Assembly: GCA_949358305.1 (NCBI GenBank)
Contig: OX442321.1
Location: 5,977,605 to 6,041,604 of the forward strand
DNA: 64,000 nt
Direction: 5' to 3'
From: Strigamia acuminata
Taxonomy: Eukaryota; Arthropoda; Chilopoda; Geophilomorpha; Linotaeniidae
The notes under the pieces were generated by a model. The model ran no database searches and was not told the origin of the DNA. It saw nothing but the letters and a program-made list of their open reading frames with translations. Positions 25,351-38,765 of this stretch are shown piece by piece (the stretch's first letter is position 1; every line of letters begins with the position of its first letter). Both the position numbers and the translations under genes were made by a program.

Positions 25351-28188
25351 GACAAAATTTAAAAAAAAAATTGAAATTAAAATTTGCAAAAGTAGATCAA
25401 ATAAAATGTTATTTGTCACTCATCGGTCGACAAAATTAATTCCAACATTTGTTCATTTAAAACCCGTTTCCACGACATTCCCACCAATAATTCCGTTTCC
25501 AGGCGACGGCGAGCGACGGAATCACATTAAATACAACCCAAACAAGCCTAATTAATCCAAAATCTAAATTTATTCATCAAAACATCAAACAATATTTTAA
25601 AAACACCATCAACTCCATCTCATAACAACCCACCTCTGAATATCTCTGAATATTAACAACCAAAAGCCTCAAACTAAACAAACTGTCCACTCCACGACTC
25701 CACTCACTCAATTAAAATTTCCTAAACGAAACAAGCAATAAAAGACAAACCTTGAATATTTATTATTGCCTCCACATAATGACTGTTATTATTTTCTCAT
25801 TTAATGTCCCCATTAAAATAATAATCACTTTAAATTTTGGAAAAAGGAAACCATCAATTCAAACTGTTGACACGAACGATACATCCATTCGAGATGTTTT
25901 AGATATTCATTTCCATTTCACAACAACAACAACAACAAACACAACAATAACAACAAAACAAACAAAAATAAAAATCGGCGCACAATTTCCCTTAATTTTT
26001 CGCAAATTATTGCAACCAATTAATTCGCAAAAACATTTAAAAATTCATAAAAATCTCTCCCAATTACAAAATGGCAAAAATTCCACTCTCATCTCAACAA
26101 ACCAAACCAACCATATTTGGCTTCTGCTAATTTCATCAACGAAGATCCCATTAGCAAACTCCTAGTCCCAGACTAATGAGATCCATGAAAGATTCATGGC
26201 GCAAACTCAGCCCCTAGGACCCACATCCAACATATTTCTCACCCGGCTGACGTCACGGCGCTAATTAATTGCAAAGGTTCACAATTAATTGAAACTAGAC
26301 ATTAAAATTTCCATTTTCCTCCAAAACAAATAAAATAAATATTTTTTTAAAAATCGCACGTCAACTTTAAAAAGGAAAAATAAATAAATGCGCTTCTCGT
26401 CGACTGTATCATGTACAGTGTAAACAGAAAGTCCATCCTTTTAAGCGGGTAATGTATAGCCTTGCAACGATTGCTAAAAACTAATGTCAGCCATGTTACA
26501 AGTGAAATGACAGGAGAATGATCTAGGGTTCAAATCCGGCGAAATTCCTGGCAGATGTTCACCGGAGATATGAAAAGATGCATTTTACATCAACGGGGGA
26601 TTTGACTATATGTCAATTTGACAAGTTGAAGTGTAACGTGTTCTTCCTATGTGAATTACACTCCTCCATTTTGGATTTTTTTTTTTTTTTTTTATATTTT
26701 TATTTTTATTTTTTATTTTTTAGTTTTCAAACTTCAATTCTCCCCTCTCTACCTGTCAACATCACTTCCAAATCACTTTATATATCTTCACATTTATCCC
26801 CCATTCTTTAATCCTCTCTTTCATCACTACATTTTCAAATATTTAGAGCTTTTCTAAAATTTGATACCAAAATTTCGATTTTGATAAAAATCTTTTTTTT
26901 TTGTTTAACGAAATGCATAGAATTTATCACATTTATTATTTAAATGTCAAAAATCATTAAATTTTGTATAAAATATTCCAAAAAGTTAAAAAAAATATAA
27001 AAAATGTATAACTTAACCATCAGAATATATGGAAATGCTTAGAATTAAAATTCCTGAAATAATGCAACAAAAAAAAAATAATAATGCAAAGAAAAAATAA
27101 ATTTTCCTCTTTTTATATTTTTTTTCCTTCAAAAATCTATCAGCAAAACCAGAAGAAGAGATGGTTGGATTATCGCTCTCACAAATCCACCGCCCAGCTC
27201 TCGAGGTTCCGTGAGATTTTTCAATTTTTCATTTTTCCCTCCCATCATGTTGAGTGGTGTTATCGTTAATCCAACAACCCAAATGTATCATTTTAAAAGT
27301 CGGCTAAATGACGTAATTCCGTGTTATCGCTGCAATTCCGACCTTCCACGACTCGCTGCACTTTTGACAAATGACATTACAAAAATTAAAAACAAAAAAA
27401 AAAAACAAAAAAAAAAAACACTAATAATAACTCGCAATCCAATTGCACAATCAAATAAAATTCACCCCCAAAAAAAATCCAAATCAATAAAAAAGAAAAA
27501 AAAATAGGAAAAATGAAAAAGAAAACAGTTCAAACAGGAATCGACTATACACTTGAAATCCTCTTATCCATGTTCAAAGTGAAAAATCAAGAAATCAGAA
27601 GTGACATCAACTTTTTTCCCCTTCTTGCACGGCTTGACTGCCCTGCCCATCACGCTGCACAGAGAGCACTGAGCATGAGATAGTTTCCTCCACCATCTTT
27701 TATTCATGTACAGAGATTTTCTGCTTCCGCTTTTGACAGCCTGTCAGCCCAACAGACTTCTTCTTTTCTAAATAATGTTAGTTGAATCGAATTAAATCCC
27801 AATACAGTACGTTTAATTAGCATTAAATCGCACGCTTCCCCAATAAACATGCATCACGTTTACCCCAAAATCCACACGCAATTAACTCCAAGATTTAGTT
27901 TGTCGTTCCAAATGCTTTTAGAAAATTTCTCACACTTTATGCTAAATTTTTCATATCAAATTACCTCCCTTTTGATTGCATTGAATAATTAAAATTCTCT
28001 TTTAAGCCTTAAATATGAAGAGTAAAACGATTTTTTAATTAAAGGTTTCAACCGTCTAAATAACACCGGGTTTTAAATTCCATATATTTAAAAAAAAATC
28101 ATTTCCAGTGCATTTTAAAATTTTAATTCCGTTTACCTGAATGCAAATTAACTCGGCGAGGATACACGCAATATTAAAAATTAAGAAA

Positions 28189-28219
<31 letters not shown>

Positions 28220-28236
28220 ATGATGTAGTGAGTCAA
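25351..28236. other. Non-coding block with microsatellites
   Basis: A CAA-rich microsatellite near 25921-25965, a T tract near 26680-26700 and an (AAAT)n microsatellite at about 28186-28222 are the recognisable items. TGACGTCA occurs once near 26249. No gene is supported. Confidence 0.4.
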
Positions 28237-28580
28237 TTATCCGAACTTCAGTTATGCAAACGACCGATTATCCGAACAGCAATGATCAATTTACAGTATA
28301 CAATTTACGTAAACAGGTGTATACGAAGTTAACGTACAAAAACGTATACTGTATACTGTACGGTATGCGAAGTATGGATAATTAAATTTCTGGTTTGGAT
28401 ATTTCACATTTCAGTTATATTTCCAACATATTTCCTGTGTTGTATAATGTTGTATAATTAGATTAGTATAATTTTAATTTTACTTCATAATTACTAGCAA
28501 AATTTGTAATTTTTCTTACAAGTACAATACTACGCGAACCAAACGTCCGATTATGCTAACAAATCAGTTTTACGAACACC
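28237..28580. mobile_element. Possible pogo/Tigger-like remnant
   Basis: The left part has repeated ATTATCCGAAC words (28244-28285), and the right part has CCGATTATGCTAAC and TTTTACGAACACC. Repeats of ATTATCCGAAC at element ends are characteristic of pogo/Tigger-type Tc1-mariner transposons. The two ends are only weakly complementary and no clean TA duplication is visible, so this is a decayed copy at best. A related scrap, CTTATCCAAACAGCAATGATC, occurs near 30713. Confidence 0.4.
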
Positions 28581-30044
28581 TATGTCTCCCAATTAGTTCA
28601 AATAATCAACACACTTCCATAAATAAATAAATAAATAAAATAAAAATACCTTATGATCTTAAAGCAGCTTAATCCAATTACCACAAACATTCCATTTTTT
28701 TACAGCTCTAAATCAAGATGACATGACAAACCTCCAAAATAAAAAAAAAATAAAAAAAATAAAAAACACAAATAAATTCAACAAAAAACTTTTATACTCT
28801 TCCATAAACTCCACCAAACACACAAAAAAACCACAAAAACCCCCCACCCAACCCAACCCAAACCACCCTAAACCACGACCTTGCAGCAAAGACCTAATCC
28901 ACCACCCAAACCACCTTAATGAACTATTACAGACCACACACAAACCCAACAAAATCCCCATTATTCCCCCCCCCACAACAAAACCCCAATCAAAACTTCC
29001 AAATCTCAAACCCCCAAAAAAATAACCCCCACCCAAACCCCCCCAAAAAAAAAATTTTATTTAAAAAAAAAAAATTGAAAAAATTACATTTTAAAGCCAC
29101 AAAACCAACCCCACTAAACATTTCTTCACTCGGTTCAAGGATACGTCGAATCCCGTCTGCCACCTGTGGGCCCTGCCCCCCATCATCCTCCAATGGAACC
29201 ACATTCCTGCAGCTCCACACAACAACCTCTGCACACTAAATAAGAAAAAGCCTGACCGGAAACATTACTCGTTTTTTTCTCTCTCCGCAGCTCTCGTTTT
29301 TATACCAAACATTTTACTCGTCTCCCCTTCTCTTTCTTTTTTTCTCGCCCGTTCTTTTTAATATTTTCTCCTTCTTCTCCTTTCCGCCTTAATTAGGATG
29401 AGAACATGAGCCGGAGAAAATTCCAGCGTGAGTTATTAACTTGTTCATCAAAAAAATCCTAAGGTAAACGACTTAAAGACCATGTCGTGTCTAACACGCT
29501 TCACTACCAAACCACTCAGCTATCAACTCGCATCGTAAAAACTTCACTTTTAATTTCACCTTTTTACCATTTTACAGTTAGGCTTAAGGGTCAATGCCGC
29601 GCCGTCTTTTGTCATTCTCTCTGATCGACTTTGAACGTAATCGCGTGGCATGGTGGCGAAATGTTCAATTAATTTATTTCCCCACCAGAGGCTTTCTTAT
29701 TAATCTCCGACCATTTCGCGATCCCAATCTCAATTCTCTTCTTTTTTTTTCTCTTTACACGTGCAATAATAATAATCACGTCGCAGCACATTGTCTCATA
29801 AAAATGCTACACTTTTTGATTATTGTTATTTTTTATTGAGAACAACGGTATTGCAGGGGGACGTTGCGCAGATGTTCGCTTAGATAATTACAACAGTTGT
29901 ATAAAAAAAATTTATACAATAGTTTCAATTATTATTCCCTGTCAGGGAAATCTGTTACTACAATCGGTAAATGGAGCAAGAACTAGACAAAGCAACTACC
30001 GGCCATCAGAAATACCGTATTAAGAGCCGCGGCTCTTATTCAGA
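28581..30044. other. Non-coding block with strand-asymmetric A/C tract
   Basis: From about 28780 to 29050 the plus strand is almost only A and C, so the minus strand is G/T-rich and gives a glycine/phenylalanine-rich pseudo-frame. A G-quadruplex-type motif lies inside (28840-28860, minus strand). The remainder is unique sequence with no gene recognised. Confidence 0.45.
28840..28860 (-). other. G-quadruplex-forming motif
   Basis: On the minus strand this reads as three GGG runs separated by TT, then T, then a run of six G. Four G-runs with 1-2 nt loops meet the usual pattern for a stable intramolecular quadruplex. Confidence 0.7.
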
Positions 30045-30100
30045 GAGTTTGCGGTTGCCAATTGTTCCTTATAATTATGAGTTACAAGCTCATAATTATA
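30045..30100. repeat. 47-bp dispersed repeat copy B with perfect hairpin
   Basis: Positions 30045-30091 match 1905-1951 without a difference. In this copy the right part extends into a perfect 13-bp hairpin: TTATAATTATGAG, a 7-nt loop, then CTCATAATTATAA. Confidence 0.65.
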
Positions 30101-32199
30101 AAAATGGACTTATAACATAACGTCAGCAATTACAATTTCAGTTTTATTTGTAGCCTACATTTAATAACGCATTCTGTTACTCCATCATTTCCTTTTAGGT
30201 TTTTGCACACATCTAATTCTTGTAAGTGTGGTCCAGTGTGTACACAAAGGGTCTTTTGAGCGGTCTGCAGTTTGGGTGGTCGGTCTAATGACTCCCCATT
30301 AGTAGGTGGTGTTTTCATGCTGATGGTTTTCTTCTTTTCTTTTCTTGTAACAACTTTTTAGTGTTTTTAAAAATTTTTTTATTTTCTTTTTTGATATTAA
30401 CACCTGGAAATATAAACCGTCTTCAAGTTCTGTATTCAACCATTTTTGCACCTGTTGAAATTGCTCGCTACACCGAGTTAGAAATTCACTAACGCTTGTT
30501 CTAAGTGTACATGATATACCAAGTGAATTAACTTTCCTTTATAATTTAAAATATAAAGCAAAATTAATTTTTATGTCATGAATATAAATTGCCTGTCTTG
30601 TTTGTTAAATGCTCCCTGCAAATGAAGAAGAATGATTCGTATATGATAAGTATTAAAGTGCAGCTTTGATTAAAAGTGTAAATGAAGAAACGATAATTAG
30701 TAATTACTCCGCTTATCCAAACAGCAATGATCGATATTTTTATCGATATTTTATCGATTTTTTATTAATTTTTTAATTTTCATATACAGTACAGTAGGCG
30801 CGTTAAAATATCACAAATATCACAAATTGGTAGCAGAGGGTGGTTTCGATTTAACTCGTTCAAAGTAAATCTTGAGACTGCGCAGTTCTGACTTCCACCG
30901 CCGATCTATTCGATATCAAAATGACCACCAGAAAAACGTGTGGATTATGAGAATCGGTTTTTCGAAAATCAATTTATTCAATTTTGAATAATTCAGATTT
31001 AAAAAATAACCCGAAAAAATAGAATATTCAATTGTTTATGTAAAAAAAATTGAGTCAAGAAGTAAAGAGATATAAAAAACACATATTCCTCTTGAAATTA
31101 CCACAACAGTTACCTAGAAAAAAAAAAAAAAGTCTAAATGCATATTTCAATACGAAAAGGCATCATTTAGTCCAAACGACCTCTCTGCAATCGTTCATCA
31201 ACCCCAATTTCAATTAATAACTAAAACCATCGCCCTTCAATATTTAAACACCCCTAAGAGGTGCAAATTTACAACCAACCACTTGCACAAATACTAAAAT
31301 AAATCTCTCAAGGTCTAATTACATTCACAAGATGTACACCTTCACTGCCACTCGCATTAATAAATTATCTTATCTACAAAACCCACTCGATTAAACGACC
31401 AATCAAAAAAACAAATATTTAAAATAAACAAAAACAAAAAATGAATTTTTCATTTTGGGTGCACAAAACACTTTCTTTCACCTTGAAAACAAATGCCAGG
31501 CTTTAAGCGCGAGAAGCCAAGATGGAAACGGGTGACGCAGACATATGTTTTCATTGGGCGGCTATTGAATTGAAGATGGGGAGGAAACCTGGCCGGAATG
31601 TGGCGAATATAAATCAGCGGACGAGTAAAGGGCAAATCAGGCGAGGGAAAACTCTCGAATTGAGCAGCGCCACCTTGTGCATTTGACACCCACATATTAC
31701 CACAGCGGATGGGTATACTCCAACTCGACGAGGAGTCATTTACTCTTCCCGTGATTGAGTGCTCGAGAAGATAACGGGCAGCCAACTCAGCTCAAATAGA
31801 TGACTGATATTTATTTTGCAGTCGAAGCCCAGCAACAGTGGGCTACACCAATTGGATACAGACGAGCTTTTCTCCTTATGCCATTCATCATATTTGCCAA
31901 AAGGTGGCTACAGAGCCTCGCTGCAATATTTTTTTTATTATTATCATAATTCAATACAAGTTTTAAAGTTATGCTAAGTGTTTTTATTTTTTTTTATTTT
32001 TTATATTTCTTATGAAAATGATGATTGACCAATAATTCATTTCGTGAAGCCATTATTGGTGTTTTTGGTAGTAAATCACACATTTTCATATGGAAGTGTC
32101 TATTGACAGAAGAAACAGGGCCGGATTTAGGCACTGCAGAAACCCTAAGCACAAAAAAAGTTTAATTTTAAAATATCTAAAAAATAGACTTATTATTAT
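30101..32199. other. Non-coding block
   Basis: No gene is assigned. A minus-strand frame of 111 codons at 31450-31785 lies in slightly GC-richer sequence without a recognisable domain. A hAT-like terminus, CAGGGCCGGATTTAGGCA, occurs at about 32117, but its matching right end was not found. Confidence 0.4.
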
Positions 32200-32301
32200 C
32201 TCTTTATACATGGAAACTGAGAAATATGCATCAGAGAAGTCAATTTTGATCATATAGAAATCTTGACCCACTAGGGCGAGAGCAGTATGAATCCCCTCCA
32301 T
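32200..32301 (-). pseudogene. Reverse transcriptase fragment, DIRS-like
   Basis: A minus-strand reading frame contains a peptide of the form MEGIHT...MIKIDFSDAYFSVSM. The block KIDxxDAYFSVxM around the first catalytic aspartate is the hallmark of reverse transcriptases of DIRS/Ngaro-type elements and is also close to gypsy RTs. Similarity fades after about 34 residues, and the downstream catalytic motif (YxDD) is absent, so this is a small remnant. It does not reflect a working gene. The assignment rests on recognising the motif; a protein search would settle whether DIRS or gypsy is closer. Confidence 0.6.
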
Positions 32302-33931
32302 TTTAAAATGCTGATATAATATACATTATATTTCCGATTTAAATATATTCATTCCAATCAAAAACATCAAAATCATTATAAAATTTTTACATGAGAAATT
32401 ATGGGATTTTTTTCGAGGGCCCATAATAAGTGGGGCCCATAAGCCAAATGCTTATTTTGCTTAACCATTAATTTTCATTGCTTTCATTGATTTTAATGAT
32501 AATATTCTGAAAAGTGAAAAACAACTGCAAGAAGAGCTCCCCAGACAATAAATCAAGCCCAGAGAAAACTGTCCAGTCCATGATTGAGTCCAGTTGTCTT
32601 GGGTTTGATCTCCAGCAGTTTTGCCAGCAGTCGTCAGCACAATGCATGTCTGAGCCACTTAACTTAAACTGAATTTACAATGCTCAATTTTAATAGTCGA
32701 CCCAAGTTTTATTTAATCAGGCCCCTTGCTGTGGTTCTCACCGATTAAACTTGCGGGAATGAAATTGGAAACGGTGAGAGGCAAAATGCCCGCAACACCA
32801 TATCTGTAATCTGTTGGCAAATCTTGCCCAAGCTCCAAGGTGAACAGCATCTAGTCGATAGAACAATTTAGACATAGACAGTCGGATTCTGGCCAGATCT
32901 CAACATAGATTTCTCATTTACCAATACCAATACCTTGCAGCAATTCAGCCCGTTTCATTCAATAATTACAAAACGACTCACAAGTCATGTCCAGACTAAT
33001 ATTATATCCATAATGGAGGAGTGAGTGAGCACTAAGTAGTGCCAGAGATTAAATAGATAAATAGCTTTTTTATCTGTAGTAGTTCCCTCACTTGGCATAA
33101 ATTGTTGTTAATAGGAAGGGCGCCATTGCCAAAAGATTGAATTCCAAACATTTCCTTTCTTTTCCCAAGTCTGGCTGAAAAAATCCCCAGACAAAAATTT
33201 TATAATTGAATAGAAATGCTCCGATGCTAAATTTCCATCCGAAGAAATAAAACACTTTCCGTTGCAATTGCCTGTCAGATTTTCGTTTTATGCTTTCTTT
33301 ATTAAATCTCCAAGTGACAGTTTATAAAATTTGTTGCATCAAAAAAAAATATTTATTGAATTATTTTGGCATCATGTTTTGATCAAATTCTAAATACACT
33401 GAACCAGGTATACAAAAATCCCAATCTTCAAAAGTCTCGCAAATCTTTGTTTTGAGTAAGTCAAATTGAATCTGCCAGCTAAGTTGTTTGTTTGCTTATT
33501 CATATTTAATGATGTGGTTTATAGTGCATCAGTGCGAATAAAAATTAAATGATGGCATCAAAACAAAGCCATTTAGAGTTGATTGTAAATCAAAAAGCAG
33601 ACACAAGCATCCGATAAAACCATTTTCCCAATTAAAACTGTCGCCTTAAATTCATAACCCGCTATGTTAAAGGTTGTCACGTCCTCACGTCTTAATGTTT
33701 GACGCCTTCCCATAAACACATCGTAATAGCGAGTTATAAAAAGTCAACTACAAATTTTAGTTCTTTAGACACAGCCAGGCATAAGAGTACTCGAGCACGA
33801 CTTTTATTATGCTCAAAAATACGTTCGGCCTTTTCGTCTGCAATAGACCTTTGGAAAAATGAGGTCAGTTGATTCGATCATGTGATCGTAACAATGGTCA
33901 GAAAAATTCTACAGACTTGATCTATCTACGT
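32302..33931. other. Non-coding block
   Basis: The sequence contains GGGCCC words near 32417-32440, of the type seen at 36.9 and 38.8-39.2 kb. A 25-bp segment at 33844-33868 is repeated inverted at 42433-42457. No gene is seen. Confidence 0.4.
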
Positions 33932-34169
33932 CAGCGGTCGGCAACTGGCGGCCCGCGGAAGGTCGAAACTTGGACCGCCAGATATTTTTTATTATATATA
34001 TTTTTGGTATTTTTGTTGTTTTTTGGTGTTTTTTTCATTTTTTTGTTTTTATTTTGGTGTTTTTGGTGTTTTTTGTTCTTTTTGTTTTATTTTGTTGTCT
34101 TTTTCTGGACTTCGAAAAAAAATTTTCACTAGTATCTGGTCCCCACTCAAAATTACTTGCCGACCCCTG
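33932..34169. mobile_element. Non-autonomous hAT-type element (238 bp)
   Basis: The ends are CAGCGGTCGGCAA and TTGCCGACCCCTG, an imperfect 13-bp inverted repeat with one mismatch. The flanks are ATCTACGT (33924-33931) and ATCTATGT (34170-34177), an 8-bp duplication with one substitution. The CAGNGGTCGGCAA...GCGGCCCGCGG start is a widespread hAT signature in animals. The interior is a T-rich TTTTTGGTGTTTTTT-type simple repeat with no transposase. Confidence 0.85.
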
Positions 34170-34177
34170 ATCTATGT

Positions 34178-36400
34178 CCTTGGTCATTACACCAGTTGAA
34201 TTTTCCCCAGTATCAATACACTGCAAATACGTTATAATTAACAAATAACATCATCCATGATGAACATAAATCACCATGACAACAGAGCAATAATTTACAA
34301 CAAAGGTAAAAAAACAAACAGTAGTGTAAATTAACGTAAGAATTGAGCAATTGAACAACGACTAAAATAGCTAAACCTAATGCAATAAAAGGTAAGCCTT
34401 TTCTTGCTTGGTTATGCCAGCGAGTGTTATTAATACACTGCAAGTACGTTATGATATTCTTTATTAAATTCATCAATTAAATAATTAGTTTACGGTTCTT
34501 ACGACAAGTCTTGCCAATTTTTATTTCATTATTTCATTAATCAAGAACGAAAGTTTGAGTTTCAAGGGTCATCAGATATCGTAACCGCATTGATTCTAAT
34601 GCTTTCCGGCGAACACAAGACCGGTGGTTTGACTCCCAGTCATGAATCAATTTTGTTATCAATTCTGCTGCGTATTGTTGAGAACCAAAGCCGTCCTAAG
34701 CTATCTCACAACCCCTGGCATTTATTGACTTGCAACTTTGCGGCCCCCCTTTTAAAGCTCAAAATACTAACAATACTACAAAATACCAAATCACTGAGTA
34801 AAATTATTTAAAAAAAACACTTTAATTAAAGCTTCAAATGCGCCAGACAGCTGGGAAACTTGCCAACATTTCAAAATTCTCAGAATGCCAATCTCTCAAT
34901 CTTAATCTCTGTTTTGGTCAACTAATAAGAATCAACAAAACAGGCCCCTTTGGGTTGTTAGACAAAAACATTAATTTGTATTCACATCAACGTGAAAGAA
35001 AAAACAGCCAATAAATTTGCTGTAATGAACTACCCGGACAAAAACTTAATAAACAAACATATCAACGTATATGGTCATTTCAAACTGAATCTCTAATTCG
35101 CCCATTTAAACGACCGGCCATCTGTCGCCCACTGTCTCCACTTTTTTTTTCATACATTTTATTTTATTCCAAATTTACATATAAAAAAGTGATGTCATTT
35201 CAAGCACTAAAGGGGGATGCAAAAAAAGTTGTGATCACACCAGGTCTTAAACATATTAAACATCTATTTTTTGCAACTTGTCGTGTTCTGACAATAACGC
35301 TTCTGCAGAATGGAATAAATGAATACAAACGACCACTTCGTCACTGTATTTTACTGACATTCAACGCATTACTCCAGACAAGTACTCTCTCACTTTGATC
35401 CATGCTGTTATATTCACTTGTGCTTTTACAACAGCTTCCGGTGCAATTGTTAACAGATGCCCCAGCATTTCCGGTGCAAATCAATCCCAAGTTCCCAACC
35501 ACAGAGCAAACTGACCACCAAAACCATTAGTTCAGCAACAAATTAATATAAAGTTACCATATATCCAAATAACTTGGAGGGGGGCGTGTGCCCCTCCTAT
35601 TCATAAAAATGGGTGCCAAAATTGTGTCGTTGGGGGACGAGCCAATAAATTCTCTTTTCTTACGGCGGACATGCATTTACAGCCGGTTTTTCGCCCTAAT
35701 TAAAATTTAATGACGTCACGGACACATTTCTAATCTTTTAAAACTCCTTTCTTCCCAATTTTATCAAACTAATCTCAAAATTCACACACCAAAAACCATT
35801 ATTCAATTGTGTTCTTTTTTTTATCTTGTAAATCTTGTAATCCAGATTCACATCAACCGATTAATGTTTTTTCCTCATCTTTTTCTCATTAAATTCTCCG
35901 AATATTTAGAAAAAAAAAAAAAAAAAAATGACCCTTTAAAAAAATCCATAATTCAACTCATTTTCCATCGTTTCTGCAGCCGTCCGATTATCTGCAACAT
36001 TCAAAATCCTTTGCCAAACATTTAAACTAATTTACAACTGGAAAATGAAATGTTCCCCCCATAAATATGAGACAGGTATGTTGGCATCCTCCTCCCTAAA
36101 GGGATGATCATTTCATATACTACAGCTGCACAACGGCTTCCAAACTTGATTTGTTACTTCTTTCCCTATTCGAACCTTGCGATTAAACAGACGCGCGCTT
36201 TAGGGCTCCGACTTAAATTAATCAAATTGAAAATAACGTTCAATTTTAAGCGCCTCTCAAAGCACAACGTCCTGCTAACTCTATTTTCTACATAAAACCA
36301 CTACAATTATTAAAATACACAACACCGCCTCCCATTAGTCCAAGTTTAATTCTGAGCCCCCTTTACCCCCCCATCACCCCTTTCTAACCCTTTCTTAGAG
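34178..36400. other. Non-coding block with a 27-bp direct repeat
   Basis: AATACACTGCAAATACGTTA at about 34207 recurs as AATACACTGCAAGTACGTTA at about 34431, with similar sequence continuing a few bases. No gene is recognised. A GGAGGGGGGCGTGTGCCCCTCC-type hairpin lies near 35577, and a TGACGTCA site near 35711. Confidence 0.4.
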
Positions 36401-36809
36401 CTAGGTTCACACTTGTGTCCACACTAGACGCAACGCAAGAAAACTGACGCAACGCAAACTGCTTGCGTCCAAAAATTCTTGACGTTGACGCTAATTCCTG
36501 CTTCAACTCCGCAAAGCATTATTACTAACAATGATAGTGAACAGAAAAAGGCTTAGTTTAGGTCTAAAGTTGAAGTTAGCGACACAATGCAATCACGATC
36601 GACTCCAACTCTCGTCGATTCACGTCCGGTTGGCGAGACTTTGCCACATGCAAACAGGCCGCTATTTTCGGATTCTGCAGCTAGTTCTAGAACTAGATCC
36701 AATTCCAGGTTTCATTGAAAACATCTGATTGGCCAGACGCAACATCCATTGTTTCAGCTCTGTTCACACGTGCCCTACAGTGTGAACACACTCTGCGTTG
36801 CGTTTAGGT
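36401..36809. mobile_element. MITE copy (CGCAACGCAA family), right end truncated
   Basis: The left end CTAGGTTCACACTTGTG is the complement of the right end of the copy at 61424-62425. The body matches that copy almost base for base (CGCAAGAAAACTGACGCAAC, AAATTCTTGACGTTGACGC, GGCGAGACTTTGCCACATGC). A hairpin GTTCACAC...GTGTGAAC is present in both near the right end. This copy stops after GCGTTGCGTTTAGG and runs into GGGGTCC/GGGCCCC sequence, so about 60 bp including the right TIR is missing. It has no coding sequence. Compared with the other copy it is uninterrupted and gives the approximate empty site for the element nested there. Confidence 0.85.
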
Positions 36810-38765
36810 ATTTTCTTTGATTGGGGGTCCTGCAAAAACAATTTTTTTTTAAGTTTTTAATCTTTAAAATTACTTTTCACTAAAAAATTTGTCTTCTTCT
36901 TTTATTTAAAAAGACAATAGGGGCCCCAAATAGTCAATAATCAATTTCAGAGGGGGCCCCATGCATTTTCGAGGAATATTTTTGGGTTTTGTTCCGTTTT
37001 TGAAAAAATACAGAAATCAAATCTAGTGACATATTGCAGATAGGGGTTATAATGGCTGCAGACTTTAGCGATTTTCTCCATAAAGCTGCCAATCAATCAG
37101 CTGGAAAACTTTGCGGCTGCCAACAGGATGTCGAAAACTCTTACTCTACTCATTGTACAAATGCGGCCAATACCAGCTGACAAATCAAAAATGGAGCCAA
37201 CCGCGCGTCGTTTTCATCAAAACTTTGCATCTGATTTCGATTGTAATTTCCTTTTCCATTAAAGAGTTTAAAAAGCAAATCTAATTGATTCGTACCGTCA
37301 TTTTCAATCAAATAAAAAAGTTCAAAAGAATTTTTCAAAAAATAAAAATAAAAATAAAAATTTAACAAACAAAAAAAATAAATTTAAAAAATATTCTTGA
37401 ATTTTTTTTTTAAATTCTAACAAATTAAGCCTAGTTTGCAATCGCTATAAAATGACTTACACCAAAGAGGATTAAAACGAAGCAAAAAAAAACTAAAAAG
37501 TTGTTTTCCCATCGCCAGGCGTGATAAATTGGAAATAGACGGCAAGTGGAGGATATCATTGATTATTTGTAAACTTTTTACAAAAAAATTTCCAAAAAAA
37601 AAAAAAAAAAAAATCAAAAATCGATCTAAAAATCACTAATCGATATTAACTTGACGTATTAAATATACCTAAAACAAAATCAATAATATTTTTACTCTCC
37701 TCAAATTTATCACACTAACCCAAACATAATTCCTCCAAAATCGACTAATATAACCCCAATAACCCAACATTAATTTTTTAACTAAAAAAAAAAATCGATA
37801 AACCAATATTTCACAAACACCAACACACTAAAAACGCCAAAAACAATAAAACATCGACTGCAAAATCGATTAAAATCAATACCAAACTCAACCCCCCTTC
37901 ATACTTGTAAAATCCCAATATAGATTAAACCAAAAATCGATCTTCCCCCCCCTAAAAAAAAACCCCCCCAATCACTAATAAACCAAACAAATCAAAATTT
38001 TCCCCACCAAAATAACATATCATTACCTAAATTGATTAGCCCATGCATATGTAAACCCGAGGCCACACGCTTTTTAATCACCCAAACTCCTAATTCATTT
38101 AAATGTAACTTAGCTAGCAGTCAAGCCATAATTGAAATTAATTATCGACTCGTAATAATTGCTACATCTTCGACATTCGCCTTCGGCTCGGCTCGAAAAA
38201 GTACAAATCATTTTTAAGTCTCACTTAGCGGCGTGTCGGCACGCGCACGCGCGATTTCTAATATTGATAACGCATTAATTCGGCCCGTTTTGATCAAATA
38301 TTCACCCGCGCCGATTTTGTGCAAATCCGCTTTATCAATTTACGAGACATGTTGTAGCTTAATAATTCGCCGCGTCTGCCATTACACATTCTTTGCCAGC
38401 GCTCCAATTGCCAAACTATTACTAACGAGTGTACACATGCATTATACAATGTGACATATAAAGCTCGTTTTTTACACGCCATCCCCATCAATCTCGCTGC
38501 GCCTCTCTTGGGTTTATCTTTGCAGCATGAGCCCGAGTCGTGTCCTCTGAATACCAAATAGGCGCCGACCGGTAGGTGAGGTCGCAGCTGACAGACATGC
38601 TTAGCCCACCGGGCTAGAAGACCTGTCACGTCGCCCTTTCCCCTTAACTGCCTTAAACAACACGACATTATCGAAGAGTTTGTAACAAAATATCCAATTC
38701 GTACACAACCGCACACAAGATGCGAACAATCTGCATCATTGTCATTTCCACGCACTGCAGGCACT
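36810..38765. other. Non-coding block
   Basis: GGGGCCCC words occur at 36915-36965. Several A-rich and C-rich tracts follow, and a region at about 38000-38700 is richer in CpG. The 176-codon minus-strand frame at 38294-38824 is the longest outside the transposons. It has no recognisable domain and runs into the GGGCCC repeat, so it is not called a gene. Confidence 0.4.

Noticed and set aside
26493-26540. tRNA or tRNA-derived SINE, because of GGTTCAAATCC (a B-box)
   Set aside because: The T-stem does not pair, no cloverleaf can be drawn, and the upstream A-box candidate is weak. It could be a very old SINE, but the evidence is insufficient.
28840-28860. Telomere-like repeat
   Set aside because: The GGGTT words on the minus strand occur only three times and the surrounding tract is irregular A/C sequence, unlike a telomeric array.
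31450-31785. 111-codon minus-strand frame in slightly GC-richer DNA
   Set aside because: The apparent start is not an ATG, no domain is recognised, and no splice-site-supported neighbours were found.
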